Positions 49,896 to 56,964 of a DNA stretch of 64,000 bases are shown here, in pieces. The DNA lies in contig JAGCZH010000040.1 in NCBI GenBank assembly GCA_017960475.1, positions 62,001-126,000 of the forward strand, written 5' to 3'. Position 1 is the first letter of the stretch. Every line of letters begins with the position of its first letter. Both the position numbers and the translations under genes were made by a program. The notes beneath the pieces were generated by a model, which ran no database searches, was not told the DNA's origin, and saw nothing but the letters and a program-made list of their open reading frames with translations. The stretch comes from Bacteroidales bacterium. Lineage in GTDB: Bacteria; Bacteroidota; Bacteroidia; Bacteroidales; P3.

Positions 49896-50459
49896 ATGAC
49901 GACAATGAATGACTCCCACAAAAATATCAGCGACGAACTCGTAACCCGCTATATCAGCGGTGAGGCTACTCCGCAGGAGGAGAGCGAACTACTTCAATAT
50001 ATGGAGCAACACCCCGATTTTGCCGATGATCTTCTCGCTATCACCGCGGCTATCAAAGCCCAGCATGACAGCGAGGCCGCCAATAAAACCGTCAAGACCA
50101 CTCGCCGCATCAGTTTCCGACCTATATATAGCATTGCCGCTGCTGTAGCGGCACTTGTGGCTGTTGTCCTCGTGCTTCGTATTTCACAGCCATCATCTTC
50201 CGCACCCGTTGTCGCCACCACTGATGCCGACACAGTAGAGACCGATGTCAGCGTTGTCGTCTCCGACACTCAGACCTCGGCTGTTGTTATGCCGACCACA
50301 GCGCCAAGCAATAATAAGAACACCCGTCTCGCCGAGGGAGGCCCCAAGCAGCAAGCTGTTGCCGACACAATGGCTTCCCACTCTGGAGGCATGACTCTTA
50401 ATCGTGCCACCTCTAGAACGGCGTCATCCTCGTCGGCATCCATCGACAGCGTCAAGTAA
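49896..50459 (+). CDS. Anti-sigma-factor-like single-pass membrane protein
   Basis: 187 residues. The N-terminal 60 residues (DELVTRYISGEATPQEESEL, LQYMEQHPDFADDLLAITAA) have the zinc-free anti-sigma-like helical pattern E-x-x-E-L-x-x-Y. A single membrane helix lies at about 74-92 (IYSIAAAVAALVAVVLVL), and the external part is Ser/Thr/Asp-rich and probably disordered. Directly next to the ECF-like sigma gene, it is best read as its membrane anchor and signal receiver; there is no catalytic motif. The extracytoplasmic signal is unknown. Confidence 0.7.
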   Translation: MTTMNDSHKNISDELVTRYISGEATPQEESELLQYMEQHPDFADDLLAITAAIKAQHDSEAANKTVKTTRRISFRPIYSIAAAVAALVAVVLVLRISQPSSSAPVVATTDADTVETDVSVVVSDTQTSAVVMPTTAPSNNKNTRLAEGGPKQQAVADTMASHSGGMTLNRATSRTASSSSASIDSVK

Positions 50460-50460
50460 C

Positions 50461-50640
50461 GGAACCCATTTAGGGTTTAAAAGGTTTTAAATGTTTTAAG
50501 GGTTAAAAAAGGTTATAAGGGTGTTTCGAATTTTGAATTTTGAATTTCGAATTTTCAACTTTCAATTTTCAATTTTTCACAGGTCACAGGTCACTCGTCA
50601 CATATTTTCAATTTTCAATTTTCAATTTTCCCAGGTAACA
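50461..50640. repeat. Low-complexity intergenic repeats
   Basis: AGGGTTTAAAAGGTTTTAAA, GTTAAAAAAGGTTATAAGGG, then five TTTTGAATTT/TTTTCAATTT words and TCACAGGTCACAGGTCACTC. These are the same phrases as in the tail of the array at 35.2-36.0 kb. Confidence 0.6.
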
Positions 50641-50645
50641 TTATA

Positions 50646-51359
50646 ATGAAAAAAATTCTCTCTTTGTTTTTTGTCGTCATTACTGCTCTTACCGTGAGTT
50701 GTTATCACTATGCTGATTTGGATGATACTGTTGAAATAGGTATTGAAGAGCCTGTGGTGACTGCTTCTTACAATAGCGCCGAGATATTAATAAAACCGTA
50801 TGTAATCTCTCAACGTTATGCCTCAGGCTTGCCAAAGGATCTTATTGTCGAGGTGTATTATTCAAGGAGTGAGCTTGATAGTAATGCTTCAACGTATATT
50901 GCTACCGCGACAAGGAACTCCAATAATAAGTTTGTTGCGACTCTTACCTACCTTTCCGATAGCACTCGTTATTATTATAAAGTGAAGGCTTATACCCCGC
51001 TTCATGATGCTTATTTCGAATCCGAGCAATACGAGTTTACAACGCTTTCTGTCAAACCTCCTGTTTTGGGCCCTACAACGGTGTCGAATGTGACCGCCCA
51101 CACAGCGACTTTTTCCAGTTCCATAGTTGATACCGGTGATATGGATTTGTTGTTTTATGGTTTTTGTTGGAGCAAAAACGCAGAGCCAACCCAGGATAAT
51201 TGTGATGGATACAGTTCATCATATGGTACTGATGATTTTGTGTATGAGGCTTTTTATTTACTAGACCCAGCCACAACATATTATGTTCGTTCGTTTGCAA
51301 CAACGCTCAAAGGTACCTATCATGGTGAGGTCACATCGTTCACCACGTTGGCGGAATGA
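50646..51359 (+). CDS. Fn3-type lipoprotein, 237 residues
   Basis: The N-terminus is a lipoprotein-like signal (ILSLFFVVITALTVSC). Two beta-sandwich domains with Fn3 features follow: the first ends with YYYKVKAYTPLHDAYFESEQ and FTTL, the second has VSNVTAHTATFSSSIV, FYGFCWSKNAEPT and TTYYVRSFATTLKGTYHGEV plus FTTL. The protein is a paralog of 55866-56879 (same IYYS, YYYKVK, FSSS, GFCW motifs) with one domain fewer. It is the first member of the secreted block after the sigma/anti-sigma pair. Likely on the surface or in the periplasm; partner unknown. Confidence 0.72.
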   Translation: MKKILSLFFVVITALTVSCYHYADLDDTVEIGIEEPVVTASYNSAEILIKPYVISQRYASGLPKDLIVEVYYSRSELDSNASTYIATATRNSNNKFVATLTYLSDSTRYYYKVKAYTPLHDAYFESEQYEFTTLSVKPPVLGPTTVSNVTAHTATFSSSIVDTGDMDLLFYGFCWSKNAEPTQDNCDGYSSSYGTDDFVYEAFYLLDPATTYYVRSFATTLKGTYHGEVTSFTTLAE

Positions 51360-51421
51360 GCTTGAAGCACCATGCATGAAGTGAAGTCATGGGGATTAAG
51401 AAATTTAATAAAATCTGTAAT

Positions 51422-52105
51422 ATGAAGAATTTGTTTGTTTTTCTCGTGTCGTTGTTCATTTTGGGATCACAATGTGTTTATTCACAGGATGTCAATATGG
51501 AGCAAATGAAAAAAGAGGCTCGTAAGAGTAGTAAGAGAATGGCCAAAGAAGGTTGGCGCAGCGCTCCTGGAGCACCTTCCATTTACCAACAGTTATTAGA
51601 CGAGAAGCATTATCAGACCTATGAGGATGACGAGGGCAATCTTCTTTATTTATATACAATTGCTGATCATGAGGCGGACTCTTATGTTGAGGCTTATGAG
51701 ATGGCTTTGCTTATAGGTAAATTGATGATTGTTGGATCGACTTCCCAAAGCTTTACGAGCGGTAATATTTCGAAAGATTATATAGAATCTAAATATATAT
51801 CAAAGGGCAACTGTAAGTCATCATTGGATCATTCTGGTTTCGACACAATATATTGTTCCATAGAAGATGTTTGTAGTTCGATCGTTCTTCAAAAAAACAA
51901 TGTTTATGTTCAGATATATGAAATTTTGGACCCCAAGGAACATGTATATTCTGAGACTTGGATGGAACTGACTCCACAGTTAGATAAAATTTTTCATGTT
52001 GTTACCAATATTTATCAAGAGAAAAAAAACGGAAAGATTTATGCTGTAGTGAGTTTGGCCGCCTCCTGGAAAGACCTTGAGGAACAATTTGGTCAAAATA
52101 AATAA
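51422..52105 (+). CDS. Exported hypothetical protein, 227 residues
   Basis: Not recognised. ATG 51422 begins a signal peptide (LFVFLVSLFILGSQCVYSQ); an in-frame Met 33 bp upstream is unsupported. The mature part starts with a charged helix (MEQMKKEARKSSKRMAKEGW) and a Pro-rich piece (RSAPGAPSIYQQLL), then alternates helices and strands, ending KDLEEQFGQ. The KKEARKSSKRMAKEGW motif resembles the start of small Bacteroidetes periplasmic proteins encoded near LPP20/DUF4384 and caspase genes; that link is from memory. Here it is indeed followed by such genes. Confidence 0.55.
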   Translation: MKNLFVFLVSLFILGSQCVYSQDVNMEQMKKEARKSSKRMAKEGWRSAPGAPSIYQQLLDEKHYQTYEDDEGNLLYLYTIADHEADSYVEAYEMALLIGKLMIVGSTSQSFTSGNISKDYIESKYISKGNCKSSLDHSGFDTIYCSIEDVCSSIVLQKNNVYVQIYEILDPKEHVYSETWMELTPQLDKIFHVVTNIYQEKKNGKIYAVVSLAASWKDLEEQFGQNK

Positions 52106-52230
52106 TAATTGACATTTCGCAAGTAATATTATACTGTGATTTAGCATTTGTCACAATATCCGCATAGAAGACACGACATTTTGATTACGCTACACGTGCA
52201 GTGTTAAGTGAGGCTATACCACTCGCAGTG

Positions 52231-52349
52231 CGTGTCGAAGACACGATATCTTAATAACCCCACACTTATGGGGAACACGACATAAGGAGTGAACTCCTCA
52301 TAAGTGTGGGGTTGTGTGATACCACTAATAATGCGTCTCGAAGAGACGC
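52231..52349. repeat. Hairpin cluster between 52106 and 52472
   Basis: CGTGTC-GAA-GACACG (52231-52245); a 15-bp perfect inverted repeat AACCCCACACTTATG / CATAAGTGTGGGGTT (52256-52270 / 52299-52313) enclosing GGAGT-GA-ACTCC (52286-52297); and GCGTCTC-GAA-GAGACGC (52333-52349). A half-hairpin GAAGACACGA lies near 52168. The large one could be a terminator without T run or a cruciform. The rest of the gap is AT-rich and leads to the start at 52473. Confidence 0.65.
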
Positions 52350-52472
52350 TACACCAATAATAAGTTATTACAGAGTAGTCAGTAATATCTTTTTTTTTAT
52401 TATTGTTTCATAAATATTATATATAATTGCAAAGTAAATAATAATTTTATTATTGTGTATTTTATTGATTGT

Positions 52473-53321
52473 ATGATATTTGTAATAAAAAATAAATATT
52501 GGCCACTTATATTGCTATTCATCTTAACTCTGATTTCGACATCGTCAATTAATGCTCAGAAGACAAAAACGGTTACAGGAGAGGGTGTTGGATACAATTC
52601 CGACATGTTGAAAGCACGTGAGGCAGCCTTGTTCGAGGCCAAAAAAAATGCAATGCAAGCTGCTGGTGTCTTTGAACAGGTAATGTCGCTTTCAACAATT
52701 TATGTTGGTAATGGCAAAGAAGTCAATAAAACCCATGTCGAGGCTCTCAGCCATCTTGTTATCGACGGCAAAGTGAAACTGCTGTCAGAACCTATTGTTA
52801 CCTACGAGGCCAAGGATGAGGTAGGTTTGATGATGGCGCGTTGTACAATCCGTGCCGAGGTTGTGTTGGAAGAAAAGCAAGACCCCGAGTTTGTCATTTC
52901 TGTCGACGGCTTCAAGTCTACTTATCGTGACGGTGATACTTTGGGGTTCACTTTTGTTGCCAGTAAAGACTGTTACATGCGTCTGTTCTGTTTCGATTAC
53001 GATGTTAGCGACATTGTACAGGGAAGTATGGATTATCCAACTGCTGATGGCCGTTTTAAAGATGTCAAGTTCAAAAGCAACACTGTAATTAGCTTCCCAA
53101 GCTTCTATGGGGCTCCTGAGGCTCTGCTGCGTGCTTGCGATTGGAAAGTGTACAACACCGGCATCGACCCCATACAGACCACGTTCATTCTCATTGTCGC
53201 TCTCAAACGTCCTTTACCATTTCTTGGAGAGGTGACATACGACAAAGTCCTCAATTGGCTCTATCGCATACCTGCTAACGAGCGTTGTGTCCATTGGCAG
53301 GCTATACAAATTGTGAAATAA
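52473..53321 (+). CDS. Exported LPP20/DUF4384 domain protein
   Basis: 282 residues from ATG 52473; an upstream GTG would add six residues ahead of the signal peptide (YWPLILLFILTLISTSSINA). The first half has the LPP20-like motif VTGEGVGYNSDMLKAREAAL followed by FEAKKNAMQAAGV. The second half is DUF4384: PEFVISVDGFKSTYRDGDTL and YMRLFCFDYDVSDIVQGSMD. DUF4384 often accompanies proteases and caspase-fold proteins, and here the next gene, 19 bp later, encodes one. The pair is probably co-translated and may interact in the periplasm or at the surface. Confidence 0.75.
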   Translation: MIFVIKNKYWPLILLFILTLISTSSINAQKTKTVTGEGVGYNSDMLKAREAALFEAKKNAMQAAGVFEQVMSLSTIYVGNGKEVNKTHVEALSHLVIDGKVKLLSEPIVTYEAKDEVGLMMARCTIRAEVVLEEKQDPEFVISVDGFKSTYRDGDTLGFTFVASKDCYMRLFCFDYDVSDIVQGSMDYPTADGRFKDVKFKSNTVISFPSFYGAPEALLRACDWKVYNTGIDPIQTTFILIVALKRPLPFLGEVTYDKVLNWLYRIPANERCVHWQAIQIVK

Positions 53322-53340
53322 ATACTAACAACATATTTTT

Positions 53341-55038
53341 ATGAAAAAAACAGTACAAATAATCCTCTTTCTCTTTGCTATAAATCTGTCGGCAATGGCG
53401 CAGGTTAGTGGAGTGTCACCAGTTGGTAGCCTTCATATTGGCAAACAATTTCTCCCTCCATCATTTGTTATCAATGGTAAGCCGATGTTTAAGGATCAAG
53501 ACAACAACCGTGCTATCAATGCCAATGAAAAGTGCGAGATAGTGCTTTCTGTTACAAATAACGGACGAGGCACGGCACAAGGATTGAAGGCTGTAATGAA
53601 TATTACAGGAGATACCAATGAACTGAGATATTCAAAATCTAAAAATATTCCAGATATCAAGGTAGGGGAGACTCGCGAGGTTCATTTCGTTATCGAGGCA
53701 GGTTTAAACACGGTAAATGGTCAGGCACAGGTGGAAGTGAAGATTCAAGAGCCACATGCATTGGGTACTTTGCCCCAATATTTGGTGCTCGAGACTCGTG
53801 CTTTTGAGGCTCCTTTGGTCAAATGTATGGATTACGCTCTCGAAGGCGAGGGCGTTCTGACGTTAGGTCAGCCTTTTACACTTAATATGGTTATTCAGAA
53901 TATTCGAAGTGGTAAGGCAACAGATGTAAAGGTTAATGTTAAACTACCTACAAACGTTATAAGTGGTTTTGATGGTACGTCATCATTCTATTATAGTTAT
54001 TCTGTGTTGGCTCCAGGTGAAAGCAAGGATTTGAAAATGCCGATGTATGCAAATCTTGCTTATGATAAACAGGATATTCCCATCAAAGTCAAAATTTCTG
54101 AGCATTATGGAAAATATGCTGTAGACACCACTATCCACCTAAAGCTGCAGGAAGTGCTTTTGTCTCGCGATGTCATTGTCGCCCGTAAAAAGGAAACTAT
54201 TCGTATCGATACAGCAAGCCTGAAATCGGATGTCGATAAGAATATCCCCGTTGCTTTTGCTAAAAACGATAACCTTTATGTTATGATTATCGCCAATCAG
54301 ACCTATAACAATGAACAGGATGTCTCAACGGCTCTTAACGACGGAAGAACCATGCAGCAATATTGTATTCAGACATTAGGTGTGCCAGAGAATCAAATCC
54401 GCATGTATGAGAATCGTACTTATGTCCAGATGAAAGGCGACATAAGTTCATTCGCAAATACTATGAACCTTAATAAAGGAAACTCTGACGCGAAGTTTAT
54501 GGTATTCTATTTCGGTCATGGTATGGCCGACCAGAACAAAAATATCGAGGACTCGTATTTGCTCCCTGTCGATGCCACAACCCAACGTCAGTTGAAAGAC
54601 CAGGCTATAAGCCGCAACTGGATGATGGAACAGTTCTCCAATGCACAGCCTCGACAGCTGGTTGTGTTTCTTGAATCATGTTTCAGTGGCGCTTGCAATA
54701 CCGATGACCTTTTGGCGTATGGATTGCACTCTTCTGGCACAAGATTTGAGGACAAAACAACTCCTTTCAAAGGCAACATATTAGTCTTGACAGCTTCTTC
54801 TGGCATGCAGACTGCTAACGCATATCCAACGCAGCGCCATAATATCTTTACTTATGAGTTTTTGAAGATTCTACAGTCAACTAAAGGTGACATATCTCTT
54901 GGTCTTCTTTTTGACCGCTTAAAACAGAATACCTCAGCTACCGCCGATCGTATATATAATGGCGACAGGCAGCAAACGCCGGGAGCTCTTAGCTCGTCGG
55001 AATTGAAAAACCAATGGCGTAACTGGAAATTAAAATAA
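53341..55038 (+). CDS. Exported caspase-family (C14) protease with CARDB-like domains
   Basis: 565 residues. Signal peptide (QIILFLFAINLSAMAQ), then two CARDB/Ig-like beta domains about 35-170 and 175-280 (CEIVLSVTNNGRGTAQGLKA; FTLNMVIQNIRSGKATDVKV), then a caspase p20-like domain from about 310: LYVMIIANQTYNNEQDV, H393 in FYFGHGM, and C447 in VFLESCFSGAC. The His/Cys dyad is 54 residues apart and intact, so activity is plausible. Bacterial metacaspase-like enzymes cut after Arg/Lys or Asp depending on family; the S1 pocket cannot be judged here. Export is unusual for caspases. Upstream neighbour is LPP20/DUF4384, downstream a barrel-like protein 7 bp away. Confidence 0.85.
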   Translation: MKKTVQIILFLFAINLSAMAQVSGVSPVGSLHIGKQFLPPSFVINGKPMFKDQDNNRAINANEKCEIVLSVTNNGRGTAQGLKAVMNITGDTNELRYSKSKNIPDIKVGETREVHFVIEAGLNTVNGQAQVEVKIQEPHALGTLPQYLVLETRAFEAPLVKCMDYALEGEGVLTLGQPFTLNMVIQNIRSGKATDVKVNVKLPTNVISGFDGTSSFYYSYSVLAPGESKDLKMPMYANLAYDKQDIPIKVKISEHYGKYAVDTTIHLKLQEVLLSRDVIVARKKETIRIDTASLKSDVDKNIPVAFAKNDNLYVMIIANQTYNNEQDVSTALNDGRTMQQYCIQTLGVPENQIRMYENRTYVQMKGDISSFANTMNLNKGNSDAKFMVFYFGHGMADQNKNIEDSYLLPVDATTQRQLKDQAISRNWMMEQFSNAQPRQLVVFLESCFSGACNTDDLLAYGLHSSGTRFEDKTTPFKGNILVLTASSGMQTANAYPTQRHNIFTYEFLKILQSTKGDISLGLLFDRLKQNTSATADRIYNGDRQQTPGALSSSELKNQWRNWKLK

Positions 55039-55045
55039 TGGATCT

Positions 55046-55840
55046 ATGATGAAAAAATGTATCATACTTGCAGCGTTGCTTTTTTCTGTTCTTGCGTTGA
55101 ACGCTCAGACTGTCACCGATGTCCAGTTCGATCAAGAGGGGTCACGTGTAAAGGTGACTTATACTCTGCGTGGGCGAGTCGCCGATATCGGTCTTTCTAT
55201 TTCCACTAATGGTGGAATGACATTCAAGAAACTAAACAAGGTTGTCGGTGATGTTGGTGAACGTATTGAACCAGGTCAGCATGTCGTTTATTGGAATGCG
55301 ACAGAGGAGGTGGAGGAGATTGACAATGACGATGTCGTTTTCCGTGTGGATTGTAGAAAAGCCACTCCACTACGTAAGACCTTCGCTCTGCTCAATGTTT
55401 CATACCATATCGCTCCACAGATGGCTATGGGTTTCACATATGGACAGGTAAAGAAAGCAGGTTGGTATGTCAGTTTACTGACTAATGCGCATTTCAACTA
55501 CTCTTATGATAGACTGGCTGGCAATAATGGTTTGGTGAACGGAGCCTGCCCTTTCTATTCCGAGAACAGCAGAAAAGCCTATTTTGCTGCCAATGCGGGT
55601 ATGACAATCCGACTTGGTGATCCAACATGGATGTATTTAGGTTTGGGCTATGGCAACAGAATGGTCGCACAACAAACTCTTGATGACAAATGGTATGCAC
55701 AATCATCAGCGTGGTATAAAGGTCTAAGTTTTGACACTGGCATTATGATGGCTATAAAAAAGATACTATTGTCATTAGGCGTCCATTCTGTTGGATTTGA
55801 GTATCTCGAATTTAAAGCCGGTGTCGGTATGAACTTCTAA
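55046..55840 (+). CDS. Probable outer-membrane beta-barrel with N-terminal beta domain
   Basis: 264 residues. Signal peptide (CIILAALLFSVLALNAQ), an Ig-like domain (VTDVQFDQEGSRVKVTYTLR, GLSISTNGGMTFKKL, GQHVVYWNATEE), then a run of aromatic-alternating strands (AMGFTYGQVKKAGWYVSLLT, FAANAGMTIRLGDPTWMYLG, GLSFDTGIMMAIKKILLSLG) ending in F, as in small outer-membrane barrels. The same DVQFDQEGSRVKVTY domain is found in other Bacteroidetes proteins beside caspase genes, from memory. It is 7 bp after the caspase stop, so translation is coupled; a barrel partner would place the caspase at the outer membrane. Confidence 0.7.
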   Translation: MMKKCIILAALLFSVLALNAQTVTDVQFDQEGSRVKVTYTLRGRVADIGLSISTNGGMTFKKLNKVVGDVGERIEPGQHVVYWNATEEVEEIDNDDVVFRVDCRKATPLRKTFALLNVSYHIAPQMAMGFTYGQVKKAGWYVSLLTNAHFNYSYDRLAGNNGLVNGACPFYSENSRKAYFAANAGMTIRLGDPTWMYLGLGYGNRMVAQQTLDDKWYAQSSAWYKGLSFDTGIMMAIKKILLSLGVHSVGFEYLEFKAGVGMNF

Positions 55841-55865
55841 TCGTTAACGACAAAAAAACAGGAAC

Positions 55866-56879
55866 ATGAAAAAGAATATCTGTCTTTTTTTCTCAACAAT
55901 ATTTTTTGCATTATTAGTTTTCACAAACTGCACTCGTGACCCTGAAGTCGATAGTGCAGTGATAAACATCAAGGATCCTGAAACTACAACAACATGCTCC
56001 AGAGCGGATATAACTGTTCAGGTGTTTGCATTATCCTCACATGAGTCATATTTACAAGGTCCGTTTGATGTGAAAATATATTATTCCACTTATGCCGATT
56101 TTAGTGAAAACGACAATGTCCCCTCGGTATCGGCTGTAATCCAGACCAACGGGAAATATGTTGCCTCTCTGACAAATCTCACTGATGCTACACAGTATTA
56201 CTATAAGGTGAAATTGTCTAACAGTATATCGTCCGCCATTTTCGGTCCCTATCAGTTCCGTACGCAGGATGTTCAATCACCCGAGTTGGCTAATACTGCA
56301 GTTTACAATGTCAACTACAGCACGGCATCATTCTCCAGCTCTGTCACTGCGAATGGTGGAACTGAAATCACTGAATGGGGATTTTGCTGGGGCACAGATC
56401 CAAACCCAACTCTTGAGTCGTGCAGCGGGCATAAAAGTGTATCTTTAAGCGGATCGTTGGCTTCAAACGCCACTGGACTCAACGCGGGCACAACCTATCA
56501 TGTAAGGGCGTACGCACGCAACAGCAGACGTCTAAGCTACAGCGGTGATGCCTCATTCACCACAGAGGCTTATCACGTACCCACTGTTGTGACGCTATCC
56601 ATCAACGCCGACAGCGTAAGTTATACATGGGCCAATGCTCGTGGACGTGTGGATGCAGCTGGAGCAGAGAGTATTGTGGCTCGTGGTTTCTACTACAGCA
56701 CGAATCCCAATCCATACCCCAACGGACAGAAAGTCAATGCCAACGGCACTGGACTGGGTCAGTTTTGGAAATCGCTAAATGGTCTGCAGTCGGGCACCAA
56801 ATACTATATCTGCGCTTACGCACAAAACAGCGCTGGCAGGGTAGGTACAGGAGTAGTGGTAAGTTTCACTACAAAATAA
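55866..56879 (+). CDS. Fn3-type lipoprotein, 337 residues
   Basis: Lipoprotein signal (CLFFSTIFFALLVFTNC). Three Fn3-like domains: KIYYSTYADFSENDNV / YYYKVKLSNSISSAIFGP, VYNVNYSTASFSSSVT / WGFCWGTDPNPTL, and SYTWANARGRVDAAGAES / FYYSTNPNPYPNGQ, with FTTE and FTTK ends. It is a longer paralog of 50646-51359; the two copies enclose the LPP20, caspase and barrel genes. It starts 25 bp after the barrel gene and belongs to that transcript. The third domain has no counterpart in the other paralog. Confidence 0.78.
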   Translation: MKKNICLFFSTIFFALLVFTNCTRDPEVDSAVINIKDPETTTTCSRADITVQVFALSSHESYLQGPFDVKIYYSTYADFSENDNVPSVSAVIQTNGKYVASLTNLTDATQYYYKVKLSNSISSAIFGPYQFRTQDVQSPELANTAVYNVNYSTASFSSSVTANGGTEITEWGFCWGTDPNPTLESCSGHKSVSLSGSLASNATGLNAGTTYHVRAYARNSRRLSYSGDASFTTEAYHVPTVVTLSINADSVSYTWANARGRVDAAGAESIVARGFYYSTNPNPYPNGQKVNANGTGLGQFWKSLNGLQSGTKYYICAYAQNSAGRVGTGVVVSFTTK

Positions 56880-56964
56880 TTGTAATGAGTTTTGACTTGA
56901 AATCTTATAAAGAGGTCACTCATTACCATACGATATTCGACTATACAATAAAAAAGCAAGAGGA

